Positions 55,956-64,000 of a DNA stretch of 64,000 nt are shown here, one piece after another. A program made the position numbers and the translations under genes. Origin of the DNA: Ryuthela nishihirai (taxonomy: Eukaryota; Arthropoda; Arachnida; Araneae; Heptathelidae); assembly GCA_038380435.1 (NCBI GenBank), contig JAWZYU010000005.1:35114001-35178000 (forward strand), read 5' to 3'. The notes beneath the pieces are model-generated. The model did no database searches. It saw only the letters and a list, made by a program, of their open reading frames with translations, and was not told the origin of the DNA. Position 1 is the stretch's first letter. Each line of letters begins with the position of its first letter.

Positions 55956-56309
55956 TTGGGTTGGGTTGTTTTACCTCTGAGCGGCACTTTTTTGCACACC
56001 ATGGGCTAAATGGCCAGGTCACATTGACCCCGAAGGCTCAGAGAAGGTTGGGGAAGGGGACCCACTGGAACAGCTGTTGGGAGACGGATGGTAGCCTCCC
56101 GTCAAGGCCATCCAGCGTGTTCTTTAACGTGCACAGGGTATGGCTCTCCCACACACGGGGCCACGGCTTAACGTCCCAACCGACGGACGGCGGCCTTTCC
56201 AAGCCCATCGGTGTTCCCTACTGACCTTGGGCAGGGCGGGGAATTTTGCGGAGATAAATCTCAACGCTGACCCAGCTGGGACTCGAACCTGGGAACTACA
56301 GATTACGAG
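55956..56309 (-). mobile_element. SINE1 copy sharing the same target sequence
   Basis: An inverted copy that ends within the tRNA-like head (GATTACGAG). CCTTCAAAGG occurs again at both its sides (55946-55955 and 56310-56319). Confidence 0.95.
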
Positions 56310-56319
56310 CCTTCAAAGG

Positions 56320-56960
56320 AAGATATGGCGCAGACAGTAGATAAATCCATAATTTATTAATATATTTATTGCCCTGTTAATGAAGACTATCTCAGTATTC
56401 CTTCTTGAATCAATGCTAGATCGTCTTCTTTAGTTTGTACGATACGAATTAGGGGCACTGTCAGAATCTTAACGTTTGAAATTATGGCAATTAGATAAAC
56501 ACGCATGCGCTGAAATACAATAACAATGAACTGGAAGACATACGCTTCCGACACAAAGTGATTCATTACACGCGATTTTCTGATTTCCGTTGTTCAGAAT
56601 GGTTCGTTATTCTTGATTGGCTGATTCAACCAATACAGCGAATAGTCGAAGACCTTGTTACTTACCCGAAATCTTTATCTGATTGTACCAATAGGTTTGC
56701 CAACTTTCCATTTTGCCAAGGAAGGACATTTAAGTATGAATAATTCAGAAAGGACATTTGACTTACGATGGATACTACATTGGTGTTCAAAGGTTAAGCA
56801 GAGTTGACAAAATAGATAAAATAAAAAATACGAGACGATAGAATGACATGGGAGATGAGATGTACATAGTGCAGAATCTGGAAGGAGGAAACAAATGAGC
56901 TATAGATCTGACGTAAAATGCAGGATAAACTTAGAGCAGTGCACTGTAGTTCAATAGGGT
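56320..56960. other. no gene seen
   Basis: Mixed composition. The 61-codon plus frame (56558-56743) has no domain. Confidence 0.45.
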
Positions 56961-57730
56961 GGCTTTGGGTTGGGTAGTTTTACTTCTGAGCGCCACTTTT
57001 TTTGCACATGATGGACGAAATGGCAAGGTCACAAGGACCCAGAAGGCTTAGAGAAGGTTGGGAGAGGGGACCAACTGGACAGCTGTTGGAAGACAGGTGG
57101 TAGCCTCACGTGAAGGTCATCCAGCAGGTTCTTTAACGGGCACAGGGTATGGCTCCCCGGTACATGAGGTCACGGCTTAACACCCTATCTGACGGACGGC
57201 GGCCTTTTCAAGCCTATCTATATCTCCTAATGACCGTGGACAGGTCGGGGAGTTTTGCGGGGATAAATTTCAATACTGACTGAGCTGGAACTCGAACCTG
57301 GGAACTGCCGATTACGAGCCTGGTACGATACCGACTGAGTTGGGTTGAGTTGTTTTACCTCTAAGCGGCACTTTTTTGCCCACAATGGGCTAAATGGCCA
57401 GGTCACAAGGATCCCGAGGGCTCAGAGAAGGTTGGGGAAGGGGACCCACTGGAACAACTGTTGAAAGATAGATGGTAGCCTCCCGTCAAGGCCATCCAGC
57501 ATGTTCTTTAACGTGAACAGGATATGGCTCTCCCACACACGGGGCCACGGCTGAACGTCCCATCCGACGGACGGTGGCCTTTCCAAGTCCATCGGTGGCC
57601 ACTACTGACCGTGGGTAGGGCGGTGAATTTTGAGGAGATAAATCTCAATGCTGACCCATCTGGGACTCGAACCTGGAAATTGCAGATTACGAGCCTGGCA
57701 CGCTACCGACTGATCCACCCCCCGTCCCAT
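56961..57730 (-). mobile_element. head-to-tail SINE1 dimer with a single TSD
   Basis: Two SINE1 units in the same inverted orientation (about 56961-57337 and 57338-57730) are joined directly, the head of one against the tail of the other. AATAGGGT occurs once on each outer side (56953-56960 and 57731-57738) and not at the junction. Confidence 0.85.
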
Positions 57731-57779
57731 AATAGGGTAGCACTTGGAGAAGTTACCTGGAGACGCATTTCCTCGTGCA

Positions 57780-58740
57780 CGAGAATTCAATAAAATGCCT
57801 AATGACCCCTTACCCCGTAAAATCACTGAGTAATACGTGCCACATTGACATTGTGTACTGTTGAAGAGGGCAGTTAAAAGGTCATGGGGCATTAAATCCC
57901 ACTCCAAGAGCTGATCGGAACTCCAGAAGACTTCTAGGATTCTTCCGAAAACTCTCCTGAAGAGTTCATTAAACGTGACAGATATTTGACGGACTGAAAT
58001 CCGTCTCCCTAATGCATCCCACACGTGCTCTATAGGGTTGAGGTCCGATCGTGGCACTGGATATCTTCATTTTCAAGGAAATCATCCACTAAAGCAGCCC
58101 TTTGTGGACGTACATTCATCATCATCATCATCATCATCCTCCTCAAGCAGCCATGGGCTACGGAGGTCAAACCAGACCGCGCAGTTTAATTCTCCTAGCA
58201 TATCTGTCCTGAGCTACATCTGCTGCATCCGGCCACTGTACACCAATTCTAACAAGGTCCTGTTTGACATTGTCTGCCCACCGCATCCTAGGTCTCCCCC
58301 TCCTTCTGAGGCCTCTAGGCACACTGTTCATAACCCTATTCGCCAATCTATAATTATCCATACGGGCAACATGGCCAAACCAGAGCGTTCATAAACATGA
58401 ATTGCAGGCCAACAGCACACTGAAAAAATCCTGACGTAGGGTTCGAGAATTTCCTCTCTATATCTGAGGCCTGTCAAAGTTCCTCCAGAAAAAACACGGA
58501 GTTTCGTACGGCCAAGATCACTAAACCGCCACTTCTGAATAATGCACTTCTCTGATATTTGAGGGGTGATAACGTGTTCCGCGGGTTCTCTGTAGATGTC
58601 AACACGACGACTATCACTCTGTGACTTTCTGTGACTCTTCACTTCTGTGATGAATCTTGATTCGTTAGAGAATATTGGCCCATTAGTTTGCGGTCTAGTA
58701 TCAGTGTTGTCTGCACCATGACAACCTGCCCCTTCTCCCT
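57780..58740 (-). pseudogene. Tc1-like transposase, decayed, split by a LINE 3' end
   Basis: On the minus strand: SDESRF-type start near 58660, then RVDIYREPAEHVITPQISEK, GGTLTGLRYREEILEPYVR and, after the LINE fragment at 58117-58395, VDDFLENEDIQ-like sequence. It ends with DLNPIEHVWDALGRRIS, QISVTFNELFRRV and a tail running to about 57800. The first and last catalytic regions are recognisable. The protein is broken by stops and by the insertion. Confidence 0.88.
58117..58395 (-). mobile_element. RTE-like LINE 3' end with CAT tail
   Basis: The end of a LINE with tail (ATCATCATC at 58117-58138). Its last ORF2 codons encode YRLANRVMNSVPRGLRRRGR, PRMRWADNV and WPDAADVAQDR, the usual C terminus of RTE-like elements. 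It is 5' truncated after ~280 bp. Inserted in the Tc1 remnant. Confidence 0.9.
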
Positions 58741-58767
58741 GATGGAATGAGAGAGATGCAAACTGTA

Positions 58768-58984
58768 CAGTCGCTCAAAAATATCGGAACAGTAGGGTTG
58801 AAGTACAGAATTCAGAATTCAGAAAAAATATCCGGAAACGATTTTTTTTAGAAATTAGTGATCTGGCAACCTTCGTGTACTGTCGAAGTTTGCCAGATGA
58901 CTAATTTCTAAAAAAATCGTTGCAAGATATTTGTTCTAAAATCTGTAATCAACCATAGTGTTCGGATATTTTTTTGAGCGACTG
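58768..58984. mobile_element. self-complementary MITE, 217 bp (family of the 12-kb unit)
   Basis: CAGTCGCTCAAAA to TTTTGAGCGACTG with TA at each side. The two halves are reverse complements over nearly their entire length. The sequence equals the left and right ends of 18944-31001 joined near CTTCGTGTAC. Confidence 0.93.
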
Positions 58985-59082
58985 TACCTTGATTTTACTT
59001 TTTAGGACCTTTATTTCATGATTCAATTAGTGGTTTGCGCACGGGATGACAGGAAAATGTCAGATAATAAAAAAATATTTAT

Positions 59083-59370
59083 ATCCTGAGCTACATCTAC
59101 TGCATCTGGCCACTGCACACCAATTCTAACAAGGTCCTGTTTGACATTGTCTGCCCACCGCATCCTAGGTGTCCCCTTCTTTCTGAGGCCTTTAGGCACA
59201 CTGTTCATAACCCTATTCGCCAATCTATAATTTTCCATACGGGCAACATGGCCAAACCAACGGAGTCTCTCTCTGCACAATATGCTGCTTAAAGGAGGTT
59301 GCAAACTCCTTTGCCTAACCTCATCATTAGTTACAAAGTAAAACCACCTAATACCCAAGATACTGCGTTT
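59083..59370 (-). mobile_element. RTE-like LINE 3' part, second copy
   Basis: Encodes RLRWFGHVARMENYRLANR, VMNSVPKGLRKKG, PRMRWADNVKQDLVRIG and WPDAVDVAQD on the minus strand. It extends further upstream than the copy at 58117 but lacks the CAT tail. Confidence 0.9.
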
Positions 59371-59439
59371 TATATTTATTAATAATTAAAGCGATTGTTA
59401 CCTAAGTAAAATATATAAATAACACAAATTATATTTTAG

Positions 59440-59632
59440 CCATCCCGTGGCCGAGTGGTTAGCACGCTTGGCTACTGACCAAATGTTCGAGACCCGGATA
59501 AAGCATGGATGTATGTGTCGTTTTTCTGCTGAGGTCCTGCCATCCTCTCAGACCTTCTACAATGGCATATAAACTGGCAGGCTCCTGTCAGACCTCTGTG
59601 TCAAGCAGCTGCTTGAGGGGGTATTTATTTAT
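59440..59632 (+). mobile_element. SINE2 copy
   Basis: Head CCATCCCGTGGCCGAGTGGT with a deletion before the B box, then body and GGGGGTATTTATTTATTTT tail. TTATATTTT on both sides is the probable TSD. Confidence 0.92.
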
Positions 59633-59785
59633 TTTTATATTTTGTTTAAATATGATGTGGTAAGTTCATTTTGTTTTTAAAGATGTCGGGAAGACGGCGA
59701 AATGAAAACAGGATGAAGTAAAAGATGAAAACAAAAATGAGTTGAGAAGCACTGCTTTAAAAAGAATGGGCACATTAAATTGCTA

Positions 59786-59940
59786 AGGACTGTTCGGATA
59801 TTTTTTTGAGCGACTGTGGATCGTTTCGCATACAGTCCTTGTTCATGAAGCCTTCTATATATCGTTTGCCTGGACACTGTTCAACCACGAACCGCAGACA
59901 GTTTCACAGTTCGGTCCCTCACTGACATGTGTATGACGTC
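59786..59940 (-). pseudogene. Tc1-like helix-turn-helix fragment abutting a MITE terminus
   Basis: The minus frame contains SRQTIYRRLHEQGLYAKRS, the second DNA-binding helix of Tc1-like transposases. It runs directly into CAGTCGCTCAAAA (about 59817-59804), the terminus of the MITE family, of which only ~35 bp remain here. Confidence 0.8.
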
Positions 59941-60322
59941 TCACTGTTAGTAAACACAGCGGTGGTGTGTATACATAACCGCTATGTAGTGGTCATCCTG
60001 AGCCATTGTAAGTTTTGGTACCACCCTGCACATGTGAGTGACTAGCGTTTTCTGCCTCTTGATACCTTCTCCATAGCCAGTTATCCATGCGAAAATCGCT
60101 GATATTAGTAAAGCATTAAGCTTTCTGCCTGAAAAGTATGACGATTTCATTAATAAATTTAAATTATATGATGCAACACAAGAAGAAACGACAATTTTTT
60201 TTTAAATTAGAGCAACATTGAATAGTAAAAGATGAAGAAATCTCGAACTGAAGATGCAGCTAAATAATTTAGAACAGTATGGGCGCAACTGTAACATAGA
60301 AATTCAAATATATCCTTGTTAA

Positions 60323-61065
60323 CCCTTTCGGGACCATAAGGTTTCTAAGAGTAAATATTAGTATGTAACTGTTTATTTTAGTTTGTTTAGACGTAAAATA
60401 AATAAAAATCATAAGAAAAATACACAACAATGTGTAGTTTTTTTGGAATTTTATGGGAAATATTTTTCCCAATGGACTATAAAGGTAACACAAATTATAG
60501 TTAGGCTTATTATGCAATGTGTTTTATTTATTGGTTTATTAGAACAAAATGTTAACTAAAATAATACAAAATTAGGAAATAAAATTACTATACAAAATGA
60601 TGTGCTAATTATGATATTCTGCGAAGCAATTTCTTTTGGTAGTGAGGCAAAGATGGACATTGCACATAGTACAGTCAGTCAAAAAAGTATCCAAACGCTA
60701 TGGTTGTATACAAAATTAAAAAAAAACAACTAGCAACGATTTTTTTAGAAATTAGTGATGTGGCAATCTTCGTGTACAGTACACGAAGGTTGCCAGATCA
60801 TTAATTTCTAAAAAAATTGTTGCCAGATATTTTTTTGAATTTTGTATGCAACCATAGCGTTCGGATACTTTTTTGAGCGACTGTACATATATTATGCGTC
60901 CTGACAGTTCTGTTTTTGTTTTCTAAACGTTCCCATTTACGTAATTGCGTTCGGCATACGTTCTATTTTGACATTCTGTATAAAAAAATGCAGATAAGGT
61001 TATAATTAAATACGACAATCACCAATTTTAAAATGGGAAAAATGTTTCCCTTAGTCGTGAAAGGA
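60323..61065. mobile_element. piggyBac-type MITE, TTAA TSD
   Basis: TTAA lies at 60319-60322 and 61066-61069. The left end starts CCCTTTCGGGACC; the right end, read inward, starts TCCTTTCACGACT. This pair and the TTAA target are the piggyBac signature. No transposase. It contains a nested MITE of the 12-kb-unit family. Confidence 0.85.
60672..60883. mobile_element. self-complementary MITE, 212 bp
   Basis: CAGTCAGTCAAAAAAGTATC to TTTTTTGAGCGACTG, TA on both sides, with the central palindrome TCGTGTACAGTACACGA. Nested inside the piggyBac-type MITE. Confidence 0.93.
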
Positions 61066-61340
61066 TTAACGTAACTAATTCGATAGCCAAAAAATTAGAA
61101 ATCAGATACCACAGAGAAGAAGATAGCATAGAGAGCCACAGAAGAAAAATATGAAAACTTCACCTATCATACTGCAGTTCACCAACAGAAAAACTCGTGA
61201 TACATGGGTAGAAAAAGAAAAAATCGCATAACACTTTCGGATATCTAAAGAATCACGATCCCATCTACATTAAATGACAATATGAACCACCATAAACAAA
61301 CGACTGCTTTGGAAAACGAAATTTGTCTGGTACGAAAACT

Positions 61341-62084
61341 GCAAAGCATTGGCAAAAAAAGTTGAAACAACTAAGACCATTTATGTAGCATTTAACAACT
61401 GGTTTGTCAAGAAATATTATTTTTGCAACTAGTTCAACTCAACCGATGAAAAACGGCTACGTGTCATCGCTGGTGATACATAGTGCTTTTCTATATCAGG
61501 GTTTTTTTCGAACCTTTTTCTTGGCAGTCCAGAAAAAAAAGAATAGCTCTCTCCGAGGCCCTAAGACCCAGAAAAATCCAGAATGGCAACATAGATATAC
61601 AATGAACAAAATTTTAATAATCATTTATTTATTTAATTTAGTATATATATTATTTAATTTGAGTAGATTTAATTTTAACGAGGTATTCACAATGATTAGT
61701 AAATAAGTCTATAAAATAAAAATGACATCGATTTTTAATATTTCCGTTGTATTTTAAAAATTAATTTTCTTAAAATATTTCTTTGAGTTACTTTTAAAAT
61801 TATATTACGCTCATTTCTAATTTTTCATTTAATAAATTTCTTTTATTTAAGTAAATATTTGTAGATTTTTTTACATAAATAACGTTAGATTGCTATTCCG
61901 TACGTATCGTTTACATTTTATCTGCTATTTCGATCGTTTTCATCCCTTCATATTATCATCCAAGTTCTTTCGTTTATTCTATCATTGGTTCCAGAGGCGT
62001 ACTGATATCCCTGCAATGTGGAAGAGCCTGCAAAAATATGCAAAGTTGTGACGATTTATTTATTTATTTATTAAACATAACGTG
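61341..62084. other. AT-rich, no gene seen
   Basis: The 100-codon plus frame (61404-61706) has no domain. The rest is AT-rich. Confidence 0.45.
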
Positions 62085-62212
62085 CAGTCGCTCAAATAAA
62101 TTTTCGAACACTATGGTTGACTGCAGAATTCAGAAAAAATATCTCGCAACGATTATTTTAGAAATTAGTGATCTGCAACCTTCGTGTACAGTACACGAAG
62201 GTTGCCTGATCA
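62085..62212. mobile_element. truncated MITE of the 12-kb-unit family
   Basis: A complete left half (CAGTCGCTCAAATAAAT through CTTCGTGTACAGTACACGAA) and only the first ~25 bp of the right half, then unrelated sequence. Confidence 0.9.
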
Positions 62213-62944
62213 CATTACGGACACGAATACCTTCATCGAAAATACTTCATCGAATTTCACTAGACCATTCATACATAATAAAGACAATAGGTTACAGGAA
62301 AAAAATTATGAAAGGATCATAATTAATTGATTCAGAACAATTTCAATAAGATGAATACACAAAAAAGATAAGGTTATAAAAATTGATTAATTCAAATTAA
62401 AAACAATTATTTTAAATTTGAGTTAAATTCTTTCCCACGCTGAAGTCTGGAGGAGAAAGTGACCAAGTGATTTATATATTATATTTCTTTTAGATTGATC
62501 ATTGTAGAATAAAATGTTTTCTGTGGTAAAATCATATATATTTAGCTTTTGTAAAATCAGTTAAAATGTGTTTCTTTCTGTTTCATATAGTGGACAATTT
62601 AAGAGAATAATTTACAATGTTGGCAATTTGAAGATTTAATTTTCTTTATTTTATATAGAAATGGATTTATAGTCCTGGATAGACAATTCTAAGTCTATTA
62701 ATTTTTGTTGAAAGTTTTCTAGGCAAATTTGTACGTGAAAAATAATTTATATCATTAGATTTATTATATCTAAAATTATTATAAAATGAACCATTAATTT
62801 TGAAATTTCATTTGTTATATCAAATTTATATTTATTCATTTGCTTTTTAAGTTCTATATGAAAGGATGGATTTTCAGTGATATTGAAGGTTCGCAGCATT
62901 TTTGGCCAATTGATTAACATAATCATTTTCTTTGGCATTCTAAT
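62213..62944. other. AT-rich, no gene seen
   Basis: No repeat or coding region that I can support. It lies just outside the large inverted repeat. Confidence 0.45.
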
Positions 62945-63026
62945 TATCTCAATTGACATTCCAATTATAAAAATTAAAATTTTCTACCTCAAGAAAATTT
63001 TTAAAAATACCAAAACTCACTGCAAT

Positions 63027-63205
63027 GTAAAATATAAAAAACACAGGGATTTCTATACAAATGGTTCAGTGAAAGGTGGGAAAAAACTATCTCAGCAGCA
63101 TTTTATTACTCTCTAAAACTATTGAATAATCATTGAAACTTCCTGCACCTAAATCTATCATTTCAGCAGAAATATTTGTAATTATTGAGACAATTCATTG
63201 GAAAT
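63027..63205 (+). pseudogene. LINE RNase H fragment, left arm
   Basis: The plus frame reads HRDFYTNGSVKGG, with a shift to APKSIISAEIFVIIETIHW. This is the RNase H domain of a LINE; the first active-site residue (FYTDGS in the family) is Asn here. Confidence 0.75.
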
Positions 63206-63326
63206 AATTGGAATAATTCATCCAGTTCATCCACTAAATGACTGGTAATCCATTGTATTTTAATTAAGTTATTATTTTTAATTAAGTTTTTAGAATTTAG
63301 ATATAAATAAAATAATAAAAATAAAT

Positions 63327-63416
63327 ACCCCCTCAAGCAGCTGCTTGCCAAAGAGGTCTGACAGGAGCCTGTCAGTTTATACGCCACAGTAGGAGTCTGT
63401 GAGGATGGCAGGACCA
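63327..63416 (-). mobile_element. SINE2 3' part
   Basis: TACCCCCTCAAGCAGCTGCT to GATGGCAGGACC, the tail half of SINE2 in inverted orientation, lacking the head. A left member of the inverted pair. Confidence 0.93.
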
Positions 63417-63445
63417 AATAGATCATAAATCTATTTTTTGTAAGG

Positions 63446-63597
63446 TGGACCTGGGTTAGAGCCCCGGGTAAGGCATGGACGTTCGTGTTGTTTTCTGCTG
63501 AGGTCCTGCCATCCTCTCAGATCTTCTACTGTGGCATATAAACTGACAGGCTCCTGTCAGACCTCTGTGGCAAGCAGCTGCTTGAGGGGGTATTTAT
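63446..63597 (+). mobile_element. SINE2 copy, head partly truncated
   Basis: GGACCTGGGTTAGAGCCCCG (B-box region), then body and GGGGGTATTTATTTTATTTT tail. Right member of the inverted pair. Confidence 0.93.
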
Positions 63598-63694
63598 TTT
63601 ATTTTTCATTTTTTATAATCTTGAAGTAAAATTTGAAGAGCTCTCTTAGGGTCAGAAAAAATATATATATATTTTTTTTCATTTAATGTTATCT

Positions 63695-63880
63695 AATGCA
63701 TTGTCTCAATAATTGCAAATATTTCTGCTGAAAGAATAGATTTAGGTGCAGGGAGTTTCAATGATTATTCTATAGTTTCAGAGAGTAATAAAATGCTGCT
63801 CAGATAGTTCTTTTGCACCTTGCACTGAACCATCTGTATAGAAATCTCTGTGGATTTTATATTTTATATTGTAGTCAGTT
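63695..63880 (-). pseudogene. LINE RNase H fragment, right arm
   Basis: The minus frame reads HRDFYTDGSVQGAKELSEQH with the catalytic Asp kept, then shifts to the ISAEIFAIIET-like segment. Beyond the palindromic part it continues as FSDPKRALQILLQDY, the next RNase H motif, so this arm holds more of the domain than the left arm. Confidence 0.75.
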
Positions 63881-64000
63881 TTGACTATTTTTAAAATTTT
63901 TCTTGAGGTAGAGAATTTTTATTTTTTATAATTGGAATGTCAATTGAGATTTCTGGTGTAGTAAAATTCGATGAAGGTATGTTTTCAGAAATAACGTGAT

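Larger units (their letters stand above)
60088..61340 (+). pseudogene. LINE ORF1 remnant split by a piggyBac-type MITE
   Basis: The left part (60088-60318) encodes FLPEKYDDFINKFKLYDATQ and, after a shift, LNNLEQYGRNCNIEIQIYP, the coiled coil and following motif of LINE ORF1 proteins. The right part (61066-61340) continues with NVTNSIAKKLEIRYHREED, ILQFTNRKTRDTWVEK and a degraded YINDN region. The frames join across the MITE with a one-base shift. The coding strand is plus. Confidence 0.75.
62945..63953. repeat. ~1-kb inverted repeat of LINE RNase H segments around SINE2 arms
   Basis: The outer arms 62945-63203 and 63695-63953 are reverse complements with a common centre near 63450. They carry ATTGACATTCCAATTAT and CACCTAAATCTAT in mirrored positions. 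The inner SINE2 arms (63327-63416 minus, 63446-63597 plus) are also mirrored about nearly the same centre. The intervening ~100-bp segments do not match each other. Confidence 0.88.

Noticed and set aside
57602..58057. Single 151-codon host gene
   Set aside because: Its N-terminal half is the Tc1 transposase C terminus and its end runs into SINE1.

Overview
The window is AT-rich, intron-bearing eukaryotic DNA, almost certainly from an arthropod. Pol III-derived SINEs, DUF4817-type mariner remnants, CR1-like and RTE-like LINEs, and Tc1, hAT, pogo and Ty3/Gypsy elements together resemble chelicerate genomes, orb-weaving spiders in particular; that placement is inference. I found no intact host protein-coding gene. 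Almost everything recognisable is mobile DNA, much of it nested, and many insertions can be delimited by target-site duplications (TSDs) read directly from the sequence.

Layout. 0-15 kb: a fold-back hairpin at the extreme left; a ~1.75 kb foldback element with repeat-filled inverted arms (1307-3058); a hAT MITE; a SINE1 copy; the 5' part of an RTE-like LINE; a dead Tc1 transposase; a T-rich minisatellite (8.8-9.5 kb); a GC-richer island with an RFX-type X-box (10.03-10.56 kb); and a degenerate ~120-bp tandem array (13.07-14.4 kb). 15-18.2 kb: a full-length hAT element (14985-18197) with an 8-bp TSD and a frameshifted BED-finger transposase.

18.9-31.4 kb holds the most interesting structure. 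A 5S rRNA-derived sequence is split at its internal promoter by a 12,058-bp unit (18944-31001). The unit has >100-bp terminal inverted repeats of Tc1/mariner type and a TA duplication. The short self-complementary MITEs elsewhere in the window (58768, 60672, 62085) look like the ends of this unit with the interior removed. Inside it are exons of a THAP-domain gene on the minus strand, a nearly full-length CR1-like LINE (22807-27170), three SINE1 copies and one SINE2 copy. Past the right end, the 5S head is followed by the same body that elsewhere follows a tRNA-like head, so one SINE body seems to have used two pol III heads. In this copy its tail is amplified as five 64-bp repeats.

31.4-37 kb: a mariner deletion derivative with a DUF4817 helix-turn-helix remnant, a tRNA-containing inverted repeat, SINE1, and a second RTE-like LINE carrying a hAT MITE. 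37.0-50.3 kb: one Ty3/Gypsy element (5' LTR 37001, 3' LTR ending ~50311) expanded by nested insertions: two SINE1 copies with TSDs, a pogo/Tigger transposon that itself contains a 914-bp solo LTR, and, in its 3' LTR, a 3.4-kb insert holding a Tc1 element, SINE2 and a LINE gag-like ORF. 50-64 kb: LINE endonuclease remnants, a solo LTR related to the Gypsy element, clustered and dimeric SINE1 copies, Tc1 fragments, a LINE ORF1 split by a piggyBac-type MITE, and a ~1-kb inverted repeat at the right edge built from LINE RNase H segments and SINE2.

Nearly all coding regions are broken by frameshifts, stops or mutated catalytic residues. The value of the window lies in transposon structure, insertion order and target choice. 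The long stretches 19.1-22.3, 29.1-30.1, 10.6-12.3 and 61.4-62.9 kb are AT-rich and show no coding region I can support.
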